Origin: Streptomyces spiralis
Lineage (GTDB): Bacteria > Actinomycetota > Actinomycetes > Streptomycetales > Streptomycetaceae
DNA: 64,000 bases
Assembly: GCF_014654675.1 (NCBI RefSeq)
Contig: NZ_BNBC01000011.1
Span: 137,322-201,321, forward strand
Direction of reading: 5' to 3'
How positions within the stretch are numbered: position 1 is the first letter of the stretch; every line of letters starts with the position of its first letter. The notes under the pieces are model-generated. The model had not been told where the DNA came from. It saw only the letters and a program-made list of their open reading frames with translations, and ran no database searches. Below are positions 8,612 through 17,278 of the stretch, piece by piece. The position numbers and the translations under genes were made by a program.

Positions 8612-9808
8612 CCCGCTCAGGAACCGCCCGATCCGTCCGATCGCCGTCTCCAGCACGTCGGCGTGCGGGAGGGTGAGGATGCGGAAGTGGTCGGGGGTCG
8701 GCCAGTTGAAGCCGGTGCCCTGGACGACCTGGATCTTCTCGCGCAGGAGAAGGTCCAGGACGAATTTCTCGTCGTCGTGGATCTTGTGGACCTGGGGGTC
8801 CAGGCGGGCGAAGGCGTACAGGGCGCCCCTGGGCTTCACACAGGACACACCGGGGATCTCGTTCAGCTTCTCCCAGGCCACATCGCGCTGCTCGCGCAGG
8901 CGGCCGCCGGGTGCGGTCAGTTCACGGATGGACTGGCGGCCGCCGAGCGCGGCCTGGATGGCGTACTGGGCGGGGGCGTTGGCGCACAGGCGCATGGAGG
9001 CCAGCATGGTCAGGCCCTCCAGGTAGTCCTTCGCGTGCTGCTTGGGGCCCGTCACCACCAGCCAGCCCGAGCGGAAGCCCGCCACGCGGTAGGTCTTCGA
9101 CAGGCCGCAGAAGGTGAGGACCACCAGGTCGGGGGCGAGCGCGGCGGTCGAATGGTGCACGGCGTCGTCGTAGAGGATCTGGTCGTAGATCTCGTCGGCG
9201 AAGACCATCAGGCCGTGCCGGCGGGCGAGATCGAGGATGCCCTCCAGGATCTCCTTGGGGTAGACGGCGCCCGTGGGGTTGTTCGGGTTGATGATCACCA
9301 CCGCCTTCGTGCGGTCCGTGATCTTCGACGCCATGTCGTCCAGGTCCGGGTACCAGTCGGCCTGTTCGTCGCACAGGTAGTGGACCGCCTTGCCCCCGGC
9401 GAGGGTCGTCACCGCCGTCCACAGGGGGAAGTCCGGGGCGGGGATGAGGATTTCGTCGCCGTCCTCCACCAGCGCCTGCACCGCCATCGACACCAGCTCG
9501 GAGACGCCGTTGCCGAGGAACACGTCGTCGACCCCGACCTCCAGCCCCCGCTCCTGGTAGCGCTGGGCGACCGCCCGGCGGGCCGACAGGATGCCGCGCG
9601 AGTCCGTGTAGCCGTGCGCCCGCGGCAGCATCCGGATCATGTCCTGGAGGATCTCCTCCGGCGCCTCGAAGCCGAACAGCGCGGGGTTGCCCGTGTTCAG
9701 GCGCAGCACGCTGTGGCCCGCCTCCTCCAGCGCGTCGGCGTGCTCGATCACCGGACCGCGGATCTCGTAACACACCTCGCTGAGCTTGCTCGACTGCCGG
9801 AACTCCAT
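8600..9808 (-). CDS. PLP-dependent aminotransferase, AlaA (alanine transaminase) type
   Basis: 402-residue fold-type I class I/II aminotransferase. Visible PLP-site motifs are NPNNPTG at residues 174-180, FADEIYD at 203-209 and the Schiff-base lysine K238 in CGLSKTY, with R246 in GFRSGW. The overall pattern (RLNTGNPALFGF near the N-terminus) matches the AlaA group, which makes alanine from pyruvate and glutamate. The ATG has a GGAGGGG ribosome site. It diverges from the HxlR regulator with a dyad-rich 63-base spacer, so the regulator may control it. Confidence 0.9.
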   Translation of the reverse strand: MEFRQSSKLSEVCYEIRGPVIEHADALEEAGHSVLRLNTGNPALFGFEAPEEILQDMIRMLPRAHGYTDSRGILSARRAVAQRYQERGLEVGVDDVFLGNGVSELVSMAVQALVEDGDEILIPAPDFPLWTAVTTLAGGKAVHYLCDEQADWYPDLDDMASKITDRTKAVVIINPNNPTGAVYPKEILEGILDLARRHGLMVFADEIYDQILYDDAVHHSTAALAPDLVVLTFCGLSKTYRVAGFRSGWLVVTGPKQHAKDYLEGLTMLASMRLCANAPAQYAIQAALGGRQSIRELTAPGGRLREQRDVAWEKLNEIPGVSCVKPRGALYAFARLDPQVHKIHDDEKFVLDLLLREKIQVVQGTGFNWPTPDHFRILTLPHADVLETAIGRIGRFLSGYRQ

Positions 9809-9832
9809 GTGCCCCTCCGGAAACTGGTGTTG

Positions 9833-9868
9833 CTTGGTTTTACCAAGTTGGAGCTTGGAAAGTCCAAC
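9833..9868. promoter_or_regulatory. Two adjoining inverted repeats, likely HxlR-regulator operator
   Basis: CTTGG-TTTTA-CCAAG is a perfect dyad (9833-9847). It shares its last base with GTTGGA-N10-TCCAAC (9847-9868), also perfect. They fill the spacer between the divergent aminotransferase and HxlR genes and stop four bases before the regulator's ATG, as expected of an autoregulatory operator. Confidence 0.55.
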
Positions 9869-9871
9869 AAC

Positions 9872-10546
9872 ATGTCTAGACTGCGTCGCATGTCACCCCG
9901 CACTCGCCGTAGCTATGACCAGTACTGCTCCACCGCCCGGGCGCTCGACGCCGTCGGCGATCGCTGGACCCTGCTGATCGTCCGGGAGTTGCTGGCCGGA
10001 CCGCGGCGCTACACCGACCTGCACGCGGATCTGCCGGGCGTCAGCACGGACATGCTGGCCTCACGGCTGAAGGACATGGAGCGGGACGGGCTGGCCGGCC
10101 GGCGCCGGCTGCCGCCGCCGGGCGCCGCCTACGTCTACGAACTCACCCCGCGGGGCCGGGACTTGCTGCCGGTCCTCCAGGCGCTGGGGGAGTGGGGGCA
10201 GGCCGAGCTGGGCGAGCCGCGGCCGACGGACGCCCTGCGCGCCCACTGGTTCGCGCTGCCGCTGCTGCGGGCCCTGCGGGCAGCGGGTGCGGGCGAGGGG
10301 ACCGTGGAAGTGCGGCTGGAGGAAGGCGTCTTCCACCTGTACGCGGGCGAGGACGTCCGTCCGGGGTCCGGCCCCGTGTACGGCGACGGACCCGCCCCGG
10401 GAGAGCCCGACGCCGTGCTGGCACTGGACTCCGGGACCTGCACTGCCGTGGCCCGGGGCGAGCTGGGCCTGGCGGACGCGGTGCGGGACGGCCGGGTCGA
10501 CGTCACCGGGGACGGCGCCCCGGCCAAAGCCCTGCGGCAGGCATGA
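9872..10546 (+). CDS. HxlR-family transcriptional regulator with C-terminal extension
   Basis: 224 residues. Residues 18-110 form an HxlR winged helix (YCSTARALDAVGDRWTLLIV, then RRYTDLHADLPGVSTDMLASR), with the family's characteristic Cys near residue 20 that often senses redox state or electrophiles. The C-terminal 100 residues look like a small alpha/beta sterol-carrier-like domain ending in a ligand-pocket pattern (DAVLALDSGTCTAVARGE). The ATG at 9872 is favoured over 9890 because GGAAAG lies upstream. It diverges from the aminotransferase across two dyads and probably represses both promoters. Confidence 0.88.
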   Translation: MSRLRRMSPRTRRSYDQYCSTARALDAVGDRWTLLIVRELLAGPRRYTDLHADLPGVSTDMLASRLKDMERDGLAGRRRLPPPGAAYVYELTPRGRDLLPVLQALGEWGQAELGEPRPTDALRAHWFALPLLRALRAAGAGEGTVEVRLEEGVFHLYAGEDVRPGSGPVYGDGPAPGEPDAVLALDSGTCTAVARGELGLADAVRDGRVDVTGDGAPAKALRQA

Positions 10547-10548
10547 GA

Positions 10549-10577
10549 GAAGGCCCGCCCCGAGGGGACGGGCCTTC
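10549..10577. terminator. Terminator between convergent genes
   Basis: 9-bp perfect stem (GAAGGCCCG, 10549-10557, pairing with 10569-10577) extended by an inner C4/G4 pairing. It lies three bases after the HxlR stop and just before the stop of the convergent secreted-protein gene. Confidence 0.8.
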
Positions 10578-10601
10578 CGGCGCATCAGCGCTGATAGGGC
10601 G

Positions 10602-11402
10602 TCAGACTCCCGGCGGAACCCGCGAGGGCCGTCCCGTCCCCCGCGTCAGCGCGTACCCGCCGATGCCCGCGAGCGCGGCCAGGATCGCACCGATCCCGGT
10701 CCACACCCACCGGTCGGACCACCAGCCGGAGGACCAGCCGTCGTCCGAGCCGAAGCTGGACAGCACCGGCTCGGAACCGTTCTTCTCGTCCTCCGCGGAC
10801 TTGACGGCGATCCCGGGGACGAGCGGCTTGGCCAGCGAGCCGTCCACCGCCGCCGCGCCGCCGATGTCCTTGGAGTCGACGCGGACTTCGGCGTTCACCG
10901 GCAGACCGAGGTCGGCCGCGCCGAGGTTCACCACCGTCAGCCGGATGTAGTAGGTGCCCGGCAGCGGATCGTTGGCCCACGGCTCCGACCAGCCGCGCAC
11001 CGTGCGCAGCACGCAGGCCAGCTCGACCGAGGAGGTGCCCTGCGCTGCGGTGCGGGTCTGGGCGCCGTACTGGCAGGCCTGGCGGCGCCGCAGCCCGTCG
11101 TACACGTCGAGCTGCCAGGTCTGCGAGCCGTGCGTCTCGGGGAGCTTCACCGTCGCCTTGACGGTGGGGCGCTGCCCGGTGTCCGCCGGGAACGACCAGT
11201 AGAGGTAGTCGCCGGTGGAGCCGCTCGCCGTGGCCTGCTGCCCCTGCTCGATCTCCGTGGCCGTACGGAAGGACGTGCCCGCCTGGGTGGGCGCCTTGCC
11301 GTCGTCGGAGGCGCTCGGGGAGGGCGAGGAGTCGGCCGCGGCCGGCCCGGCGGCCAGCCCGAGCGCCAGCAGCGCGGCGCCCAGCACACGAGTGATACGC
11401 AT
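10602..11402 (-). CDS. Secreted, membrane-anchored protein of unknown function
   Basis: 266 residues. There is a Sec signal peptide at residues 1-24 (MRITRVLGAALLALGLAAG) followed by a Ser/Pro-rich stretch. The extracellular beta-rich body has a TGDYLYWSFPAD segment resembling beta-sandwich pre-peptidase C-terminal-type domains. One transmembrane helix near the C-terminus (IGAILAALAGIGGYAL) is followed by a basic tail. The start ATG overlaps the upstream VWA gene's stop as TGATG, so the two are translationally coupled and probably work as a pair at the cell surface. Function unknown. Confidence 0.8.
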   Translation of the reverse strand: MRITRVLGAALLALGLAAGPAAADSSPSPSASDDGKAPTQAGTSFRTATEIEQGQQATASGSTGDYLYWSFPADTGQRPTVKATVKLPETHGSQTWQLDVYDGLRRRQACQYGAQTRTAAQGTSSVELACVLRTVRGWSEPWANDPLPGTYYIRLTVVNLGAADLGLPVNAEVRVDSKDIGGAAAVDGSLAKPLVPGIAVKSAEDEKNGSEPVLSSFGSDDGWSSGWWSDRWVWTGIGAILAALAGIGGYALTRGTGRPSRVPPGV

Positions 11403-12667
11403 CAGTTCGTCCTCCACACCGCGACCCGCCAGCGCGACAGCCAGCCCCACAGCAGCCCGGCCAGGAAGCCGACCAGCACCAGCACGCCGAGCAGCCACCA
11501 GCCGCGTCCCAGACCGAAGGCCGCCACGTCACCGGCCTTGTCCGGACCGTCCACCACGTCGACGGTCAGTTCCAGCGGCAGACCCGGCGTGGTCTTCACA
11601 CCGGGGGCCGGCGAGAAGGAGTTGGTGACCTGGAGGCACACCGTCTCGGCCGGGGCGTTCTCGTCGTCGCTCTCGGGCCTCGGGTAGCGAAGTCCCGTCG
11701 ATATCACGTCCGTACGGCCGGTGCCGGCCGCCTCGCCGCGCACGATCTCCCGGCCGTGCACCGTCACGGCCCGCAGCAGCAGCCCGTAGTCCGGGTTCAC
11801 GGCCCGGTCGTCGGCGACGCTCACCGAGGCCCGCAGCTCCTGGCCGGGGTCGACGTCCACCCGGTACCAGCGCTGCTGCCCGAACTCCTCGCGGTCGGTG
11901 TACAGGCCGGACTTGAGCGCCGGTGCCTTGGCGCAGTCCCCGGCGCCCTGGGTGGCGACCGGTGTCACCACCGGATCGGCCGCCCGGTCGACCAACTGGC
12001 CGACCCGGTCGGATAGTTCCTCCTTGTGCCGCACGGAGGTGTACGTGCCGCCGGTCGCGTCCGCGATGCAGCTGAGCTGGTCGCGGGTCTTGGCGTCCGG
12101 CACCAGGCCGAGGGTGTCGATGGTCAGCCCGATTCCCTTGGCCGCGATCTCGCGGGCCACCTCGCACGGGTCCAGCGGCTGACAGGTGTCCTCGCCGTCG
12201 CTGATCAGGACGATACGGCGGGTGCCGTCCCCGCCCTCCAGGTCGGTCGCCGCCTTCTGCAGGGCGGGACCGATCGGGGTCCAGCCGGTCGGCGCCAGCG
12301 TCGCCACCGCGGTCTTGGCCTCGGTGCGGTCGAGCGGGCCGACCGGGTACAGCTGAGCGGTGTCCTTGCAGCCCGTCTTCCGGTCGTTGCCACGGTAGTT
12401 GGCGCCGAGGGTGCGGATACCGAGCTGGACCTCCTCGGGCGTGGCGTCCAGCACCTCGTTGAACGCCTGCTTCGCCGCGGCCATCCGCGTTCCGCCGTCG
12501 ATGTCCCGGGTGCGCATGGAACCGCTGACGTCCAGGACGAGTTCGACCTTCGGGGCGGCCCGGCCGTCCGGTTCGTCGGCGACCGCGCCGGCGGGGAAGG
12601 CGATCCCGGCCGTCAGGGCGGCGAGCAGAGCACAGACCCCTGCCGCCAGCCGTTGTCTTGTGATCAT
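11402..12667 (-). CDS. Secreted von Willebrand factor type A domain protein, C-terminally anchored
   Basis: 421 residues. The signal peptide ends near residue 30 (GAVADEPDG). The VWA domain spans about 41-215 with an intact MIDAS metal site: DVSGS at 46-50, a Thr in TGWTPIG near 133, and ISDGED near 160. A beta-rich domain follows, and a transmembrane segment (WWLLGVLVLVGFLAGLLWGW) near the C-terminus with an Arg-rich tail. It probably binds a ligand or a protein partner outside the cell through the metal site. It is translationally coupled to the next secreted protein. Its start lies 9 bases after the stop of the siderophore synthetase gene, so the three may form one transcript. Confidence 0.87.
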   Translation of the reverse strand: MITRQRLAAGVCALLAALTAGIAFPAGAVADEPDGRAAPKVELVLDVSGSMRTRDIDGGTRMAAAKQAFNEVLDATPEEVQLGIRTLGANYRGNDRKTGCKDTAQLYPVGPLDRTEAKTAVATLAPTGWTPIGPALQKAATDLEGGDGTRRIVLISDGEDTCQPLDPCEVAREIAAKGIGLTIDTLGLVPDAKTRDQLSCIADATGGTYTSVRHKEELSDRVGQLVDRAADPVVTPVATQGAGDCAKAPALKSGLYTDREEFGQQRWYRVDVDPGQELRASVSVADDRAVNPDYGLLLRAVTVHGREIVRGEAAGTGRTDVISTGLRYPRPESDDENAPAETVCLQVTNSFSPAPGVKTTPGLPLELTVDVVDGPDKAGDVAAFGLGRGWWLLGVLVLVGFLAGLLWGWLSRWRVAVWRTN

Positions 12668-12676
12668 CGGCGGATC

Positions 12677-14209
12677 TTATTGATCGGAGGCGCCCTGATC
12701 CAAAACGAGCGGGTTGGGCAGGGTGGTCCACTGGTCGCCCGGTGTCCCGGGTGACAGCCGCATCAGCGTCAACGCCTTCGCGGGCAGCGGCTCCTCCCGC
12801 AGCGCCCGGACATCTGCCGTACACGGAAGGTCGCTCACGGCGGCGGCCAGGGCCGCCCGCAAGGCCTCTCGCGAACCCGCCACCCCCGCCAGCGCGCCGG
12901 CCACCAGGGAGCCGAACAGCTTCCGGCGCAGGGCCATCGGGTCGTCGGTGAGGTTGCGGGCGGGCAGCTCCGGGACCGCGATGCCGTGCCGGGCCAGCCG
13001 TGCGGGGCTGACGCGGATGTCGGCGAGGTCCCGGTAGACCAGCCGCAGCGGAGCGCCCGAACCGGACAGCACCACCAGCAGGTTCTGGCCGTGCGCCTCC
13101 AGGGCCACCCCCAGTTCCAGCAGGCGCAGCCCGGTCGTGAGAGCGAGCCGTGCGAAGGCGGCCAGCCAGGACGGGGAGTCCGCAAGGCCGGTGACGGGCA
13201 GGGCCGCCACCGGCAGCACCTGCTCGCCGGGTGCCGTGTACGTCCGCGGCGACTCGCGCCACACGGCGGCCAGATCGGGGGAGTGGGCGGTGGCCGCGCC
13301 GAGGGTGCGGGTGAAGTGCAGCAGGCCGTCCGTGCGGGGGGCCAGGTCCTCGGCGAAGTCCGACAGGACGGCCGAGGCGGCCACCGAACCGACCGAGATG
13401 TCCCGCACCGACGACGTCAGACGGGCCGAGAGCGCGGTCTTGACGTGCGGCCCGTCCGGCAGGGCCAGGGTGCGCAGCGACATCAGCGGGTGCGCGGCGA
13501 GACGGCCGCCCTCGCAGGGCCGCTTGAGCACGTGCTCCGCCTGCCAGGGATGCACGGGGACCAGCAGCCGCCCGCCGTCCCGCAGCTCCCGCGGCCACAC
13601 CCCGGTCACCAGGCAGTCCTGCGCCGCGACCGGCAGCAGGCACAGCTCCACCAGCGGCCGGTGCTCCGGGCCGTACGCCAGCTGCTCGGCCACCGTGAAG
13701 CCGGGCCGGGAACGGCAGTTGGGGTGGAAGGGATGCCCGTCGACGACCCGCTGCTCCCACACCCAGTCCGGCGCGGTCCCAGCCGGCGGCGGGGTCTCGG
13801 GGACCGGCGGCTGATCGGCCCGCGACAGGGCCAACGAGGCCGCGCTGTGCCGGAGTTCGGCGGCGAAGGCCTCGCCGTGCGGCACGGCCAGGCCGGTCAT
13901 CAGGCGCGCCGGATCCTCGTAGGACGTGCCGCCGAGCCGTACGGCGGTGACGTAGGCGGCCGTGGCGTACGGATCCGCCGGCGGCCCGTGCAGCGTGCGG
14001 CCGTCGGCGAGGCGCAGCACCAGCCCGTCCCGTACCCGCTCCCGGCCCGTCACCCACGGCAGCGGCTCGTGCGCCAGCGCCCGCCACAGCCGGGTCAGCA
14101 CGGAGGCCCGCGCACCGCTCAGCTCGTCCGCGTACCGTGAGACCAGGCCTGGACGCACCACGGCCAGCTCCTCGCCGATTTCGGCCTCGGCGGTCGGGAG
14201 AGGGTGCAC
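12677..14209 (-). CDS. IucA/IucC-family NIS siderophore synthetase
   Basis: About 510 residues. NRPS-independent siderophore synthetases adenylate a carboxylate (often citrate) and condense it with an amine or alcohol. Active-site patterns are present: GHPFHPNCRSRPGF, KTALSARLTSSVRD (ATP-binding Lys and TSxxR) and the EAHGQN motif with RDLAD following. The C-terminal FhuF-like part is short. GTG 14209 is chosen because a GAGGAG ribosome site stands seven bases before it; an ATG at 14269 with AAGGTGAT is the alternative. It diverges from a second synthetase 97 bases away. No hydroxylase, acyltransferase or exporter is visible nearby, so the product is unknown. Confidence 0.86.
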   Translation of the reverse strand: MHPLPTAEAEIGEELAVVRPGLVSRYADELSGARASVLTRLWRALAHEPLPWVTGRERVRDGLVLRLADGRTLHGPPADPYATAAYVTAVRLGGTSYEDPARLMTGLAVPHGEAFAAELRHSAASLALSRADQPPVPETPPPAGTAPDWVWEQRVVDGHPFHPNCRSRPGFTVAEQLAYGPEHRPLVELCLLPVAAQDCLVTGVWPRELRDGGRLLVPVHPWQAEHVLKRPCEGGRLAAHPLMSLRTLALPDGPHVKTALSARLTSSVRDISVGSVAASAVLSDFAEDLAPRTDGLLHFTRTLGAATAHSPDLAAVWRESPRTYTAPGEQVLPVAALPVTGLADSPSWLAAFARLALTTGLRLLELGVALEAHGQNLLVVLSGSGAPLRLVYRDLADIRVSPARLARHGIAVPELPARNLTDDPMALRRKLFGSLVAGALAGVAGSREALRAALAAAVSDLPCTADVRALREEPLPAKALTLMRLSPGTPGDQWTTLPNPLVLDQGASDQ

Positions 14210-14306
14210 GGTCGGGCTCCTCGGGTACGGGTCGGACGCGGGCGCCACGCTAGCGCGCCGGGCGGACATACTGATCACCTTCGCACTGTGTGGACGTAGG
14301 GAACGA

Positions 14307-15842
14307 ATGGAACCCGTGGAGACCGTGCCCCCCACCGACGACGTCGGCCGGCGCGCCGACGCCTACGCGTCCGCGCCCCTGCTGAACTGCCTGATCCGCG
14401 AGGTGGCACAGCCGTGCGCGGGCCAGGGGGGACGGCGGGTGTACCGGCTGCCGGGCGGGGGACGGCTGCTGCGGGTCCGCGAGGGGCGGCGCCCCGTGGA
14501 ACCGGAGGTGTACGCGGCGGGCCGCTGGCGGCGCGTGGACCACACCGAACTGGTCAAACTGGTGGCCGAAGAGCTGCGCCGGCACACCGGCCTGTCCAAC
14601 GACGAGCTGCCCGCCGAGATGATCGACAGCCGGGAGGCGGTGGCGGCGCTGCTCGCCGCCCGTGACCGGGTGACACCGCCCGGCGATCCGTACCTGCTCT
14701 CCGAGCAGTCCCTCGTCACCGGGCACCCCCACCACCCGGCGCCCAAGGCGCGCGGCGGCGCCCCGGTCGCCTCCTGGCTGCCGTACGCGCCCGAGGCGTA
14801 CGCCCGCTTCCCGCTGGTGCTGCTCGGAGTGCGCGCGGACACGGTCGTGGAGGACGGAGACACCTCGGCGCTCGACGCGCTCGGCCAGGCCCCGCCCGGC
14901 TACCGGCTGCTGCCCGCCCACCCCTGGCAGCTGGAGCTGGTGGGCCGCGAGCTCGCCGAGGCCTTCGCGGACGGCCGGCTGATCCGGCTCGGCACCACCC
15001 CCTTCGACGTCCGGCCCACGGCGGCCATCCGCACCGTGTGCGCCCCGGACGCCGACCTCTTCCTCAAGTTCAGCCTCGATGTGCGCATCACCAACGACGT
15101 ACGGCGGCTGTGGCGGCACGACCTGCTGAAGCTGCGCCGCACGGACGCGGCCGTCGCGGCGGCCTTCGCGGCCCTCGGCGGCCCGGCGGCCTGGCTGAGC
15201 GACCGCGGCTACCGCACCGCCGGCTTCGCCTTCGAGGAACTGGCCGTCGTCGTCCGCGACGGGCTGGGCGGGCATCTGCTGCCCGGCGCGACCCCGCTGC
15301 TCGCCGCCGCCCTGGCCGAGGGCTTCGACGGCAACCCGCTGGACGGCCCGGTGGATCCGGCGGTGTGGTGGGCAGCGTATCTACGGCAGGTCGTCCCGCC
15401 GGCCCTGACGGCCTTCGCCCGGCACGGCGTCGTCCTGGAGGCGCATCTGCAGAACTCGGTGATCGCGGTGGACGCCGACGGCCTTCCCGTGCAGGTGCTG
15501 TTCAGGGACGCCGAGGGCGTGAAGCTGCTGCCGGAGGTGTCCCGGGCGGCCGGCTGGGAGCGGCTGGTGTACTGCCTGTTGGTCAACAATCTCAGCGAGA
15601 TCGCCGCCGCCCTGGTGGAACGCCACCCGGCCCTCGACCCATGGCCGGCCGTCCGCCGCGAACTGGCCTGCCACGACCTGCCCGAAGCCGCCGCGCTGCT
15701 CACTTCCCCGACCCTGCCCGGCAAGACGAACCTGCTCCTGCGCTGGACCGGCGCGGACGGAGCCGACGCCCGGTACCGTCCGCTGCCGAATCCCCTGCTC
15801 GGCGCGGAGGGGGAGGGCGGCCCGGCGCTGGAGGCGCTGTAG
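14307..15842 (+). CDS. IucA/IucC-family NIS siderophore synthetase
   Basis: 511 residues. It has the ATP-grip-like motif GHPHHPAPKARGG, then KFSLDVRITNDVRR and EAHLQNSV with FRDAEGV, all canonical for the family. The ATG follows AGGGAAC. It is a paralogue of the divergently transcribed synthetase at 12677-14209. Paired synthetases often act in sequence on the two ends of one dicarboxylate. I saw no iron-box of the Streptomyces DmdR/IdeR type (TTAGGTTAGGC-like) in the 97-base divergent spacer, so iron control is not evident from sequence. Confidence 0.88.
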   Translation: MEPVETVPPTDDVGRRADAYASAPLLNCLIREVAQPCAGQGGRRVYRLPGGGRLLRVREGRRPVEPEVYAAGRWRRVDHTELVKLVAEELRRHTGLSNDELPAEMIDSREAVAALLAARDRVTPPGDPYLLSEQSLVTGHPHHPAPKARGGAPVASWLPYAPEAYARFPLVLLGVRADTVVEDGDTSALDALGQAPPGYRLLPAHPWQLELVGRELAEAFADGRLIRLGTTPFDVRPTAAIRTVCAPDADLFLKFSLDVRITNDVRRLWRHDLLKLRRTDAAVAAAFAALGGPAAWLSDRGYRTAGFAFEELAVVVRDGLGGHLLPGATPLLAAALAEGFDGNPLDGPVDPAVWWAAYLRQVVPPALTAFARHGVVLEAHLQNSVIAVDADGLPVQVLFRDAEGVKLLPEVSRAAGWERLVYCLLVNNLSEIAAALVERHPALDPWPAVRRELACHDLPEAAALLTSPTLPGKTNLLLRWTGADGADARYRPLPNPLLGAEGEGGPALEAL

Positions 15843-15910
15843 GGCCTGTCCGGCCGACCAGGGCGCGGGCGGGCAACCGGACTACCGTGCCGGCAGGCTG
15901 AATCCCGGCC

Positions 15911-16291
15911 TCAGTCCGTCCCGGCCGGCGGCCAGGACTCCAGCCGGCGGGCGAAGGCCGGCGGCGAGGCCACGACCACGAGAGAGGCCGGCTCCTCACC
16001 CGGGTTGGCCAGGCCGACGCGCTCGCCGACGGCGATGTGTGCGGCGGCCGCACCGGCGGTCAGCGTCCGGACCCGGCCGTCGTGGCGCAACTCGACGGAG
16101 CCGGCCACGGGGATGAGCACGATCTGCGAGGCGCCGTGGTCGTGTTCGGGCATGACGGCGCCCGCGGACAGCTCCACGTGGACGACGGCGACCTGCTCGG
16201 AGGTCTCCGCGGTGGTGAGCACGGCCGCGGTCGGGCCGCCGGGCATGGGCGCGCGGCGACGGGGGGAGGCGACGATATCGGCGACGTGCAT
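15911..16291 (-). CDS. Small cupin-domain protein
   Basis: 126-residue single-cupin protein. The first cupin motif is present as MPEHDHGASQIVLI (His, His and a polar third ligand). The second ends in a plain beta-strand region (RVGLANPGEEPASLVVV) without the usual His, so metal binding may be weak. The ATG at 16291 is preferred over an upstream 16345 because it follows GAAGGGGAC. It diverges from the hemerythrin/DUF2249 gene and probably shares its redox or nitrogen-stress regulation. The exact role is unknown. Confidence 0.8.
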   Translation of the reverse strand: MHVADIVASPRRRAPMPGGPTAAVLTTAETSEQVAVVHVELSAGAVMPEHDHGASQIVLIPVAGSVELRHDGRVRTLTAGAAAAHIAVGERVGLANPGEEPASLVVVASPPAFARRLESWPPAGTD

Positions 16292-16327
16292 GATGTCCCC
16301 TTCCTTCGGCAGAGGTCTCACGACCGG

Positions 16328-16354
16328 GTTTCTATGAATATACATGTGAGAAAC
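16328..16354. promoter_or_regulatory. Inverted repeat in the divergent cupin promoter
   Basis: GTTTCT at 16328-16333 and AGAAAC at 16349-16354 form a dyad around an AT-rich core (atgaatatacatgtg) unusual for this genome. It lies about 37 bases upstream of the cupin start, a position suited to a promoter or repressor site. Confidence 0.4.
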
Positions 16355-16449
16355 GTGCAGTCACCCCTGTGGGAGGCAGGCCCCAAGCAGCAGCCCAAGT
16401 CGTGCGGACAGTCACCCCGCGCGGCAGAGTCGAAGGGCCGGTATCTCTC

Positions 16450-16479
16450 CAATTTTTACGAAGCCGAGTGTAATAATTG
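16450..16479. promoter_or_regulatory. 30-bp dyad upstream of the hemerythrin/DUF2249 gene, candidate operator
   Basis: CAATTTTTAC (16450-16459) and GTAATAATTG (16470-16479) pair at 9 of 10 positions around a 10-base spacer. The half-site CCAATTTTTAC recurs as CCAATTTTACC (reverse strand) just before the SufR-like regulator's start at 17738. This suggests that regulator binds both. Confidence 0.5.
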
Positions 16480-16576
16480 TGGTGCGCTTCGCGGACGTAC
16501 CGCCCCCACCGGAACAGCCCGGACGGCCCGGACGGCCGAGGGGGCAGCCACAACAGCCAGAACAGAGGGATCACGC

Positions 16577-17278
16577 ATGCCACCTGCCGCAGAGGTGTAC
16601 ATCCAGGCGACCGACACCGACCCCGATGTCCGTGCACGGGCCGTCGTCGAGGAGGCCCACAGGCGACTGCTGGACCGGCTGACCGCGCTCACCGAGTCCG
16701 GCGAGGAACCCACCGACGCGTTCACCGAGGGGCTGGGCCGTCTGCTGACGGCCACCGAGCAGAGTCTGTACGCCGCCGCGTCCGGTGCGGCCGAGACCCG
16801 GCTGCTGGTGCGGGCGCTGCGCGCCGCGTCGGACACGGTCGGCGGGCACGCCGCCGCCCTGGCCGCCGCGACCGACAGCGCGGAACGCGTCGGCGCCGCC
16901 CGCACGCTCGCGGGCATGCTCGCCGTCCATCTCGGCATGGAGCGTGCCGTGCTGCTGCCCGCCCTGGCGGCACTGCCGGGAGTCGACCTGTCCGCGCTCG
17001 TCGGCGACTTCACCACCGTCCTGGCAGGCGGCCGACCGGAGGATCCGGCGGTCCTCGACGTCCGCGAGATCCCGCACGGCCGACGCCACCCCCGCATCTT
17101 CACCCGCTTCGCCCGTCTCGCGGACGGCGAGTCCTTCGTCCTGGTCAACAACCACGACCCCAAGCCGCTGCGCCGTGAGTTCGAGGCCACCCACCCCGGC
17201 CGCTTCGCCTGGGAGTACGTCGAGTCGGGGCCCGAGCAGTGGCAGATCCGCATCACACGGATGGCCGACGATGCCTGA
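16577..17278 (+). CDS. Hemerythrin-like / DUF2249 protein
   Basis: 233 residues. The first 150 are all-helical, resembling a hemerythrin bundle (AVEEAHRRLLDRL, then HLGMERAVLLPAL). The last 70 are a DUF2249 domain (LDVREIPHGRRHPRIFTRF, SFVLVNNHDPKPL, YVESGPEQWQIRI). Such proteins occur in nitric-oxide and denitrification stress loci of actinobacteria and are thought to bind iron or handle redox stress. The ATG follows AGAGGGA. The next cupin gene overlaps its stop by 8 bases and a SufR-like regulator comes third, giving a compact stress operon. Confidence 0.82.
   Translation: MPPAAEVYIQATDTDPDVRARAVVEEAHRRLLDRLTALTESGEEPTDAFTEGLGRLLTATEQSLYAAASGAAETRLLVRALRAASDTVGGHAAALAAATDSAERVGAARTLAGMLAVHLGMERAVLLPALAALPGVDLSALVGDFTTVLAGGRPEDPAVLDVREIPHGRRHPRIFTRFARLADGESFVLVNNHDPKPLRREFEATHPGRFAWEYVESGPEQWQIRITRMADDA

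Noticed and set aside
14210..14306. Iron-box in the divergent siderophore promoter
   Set aside because: No 19-bp TTAGGTTAGGC-type palindrome is present even allowing several mismatches by eye.
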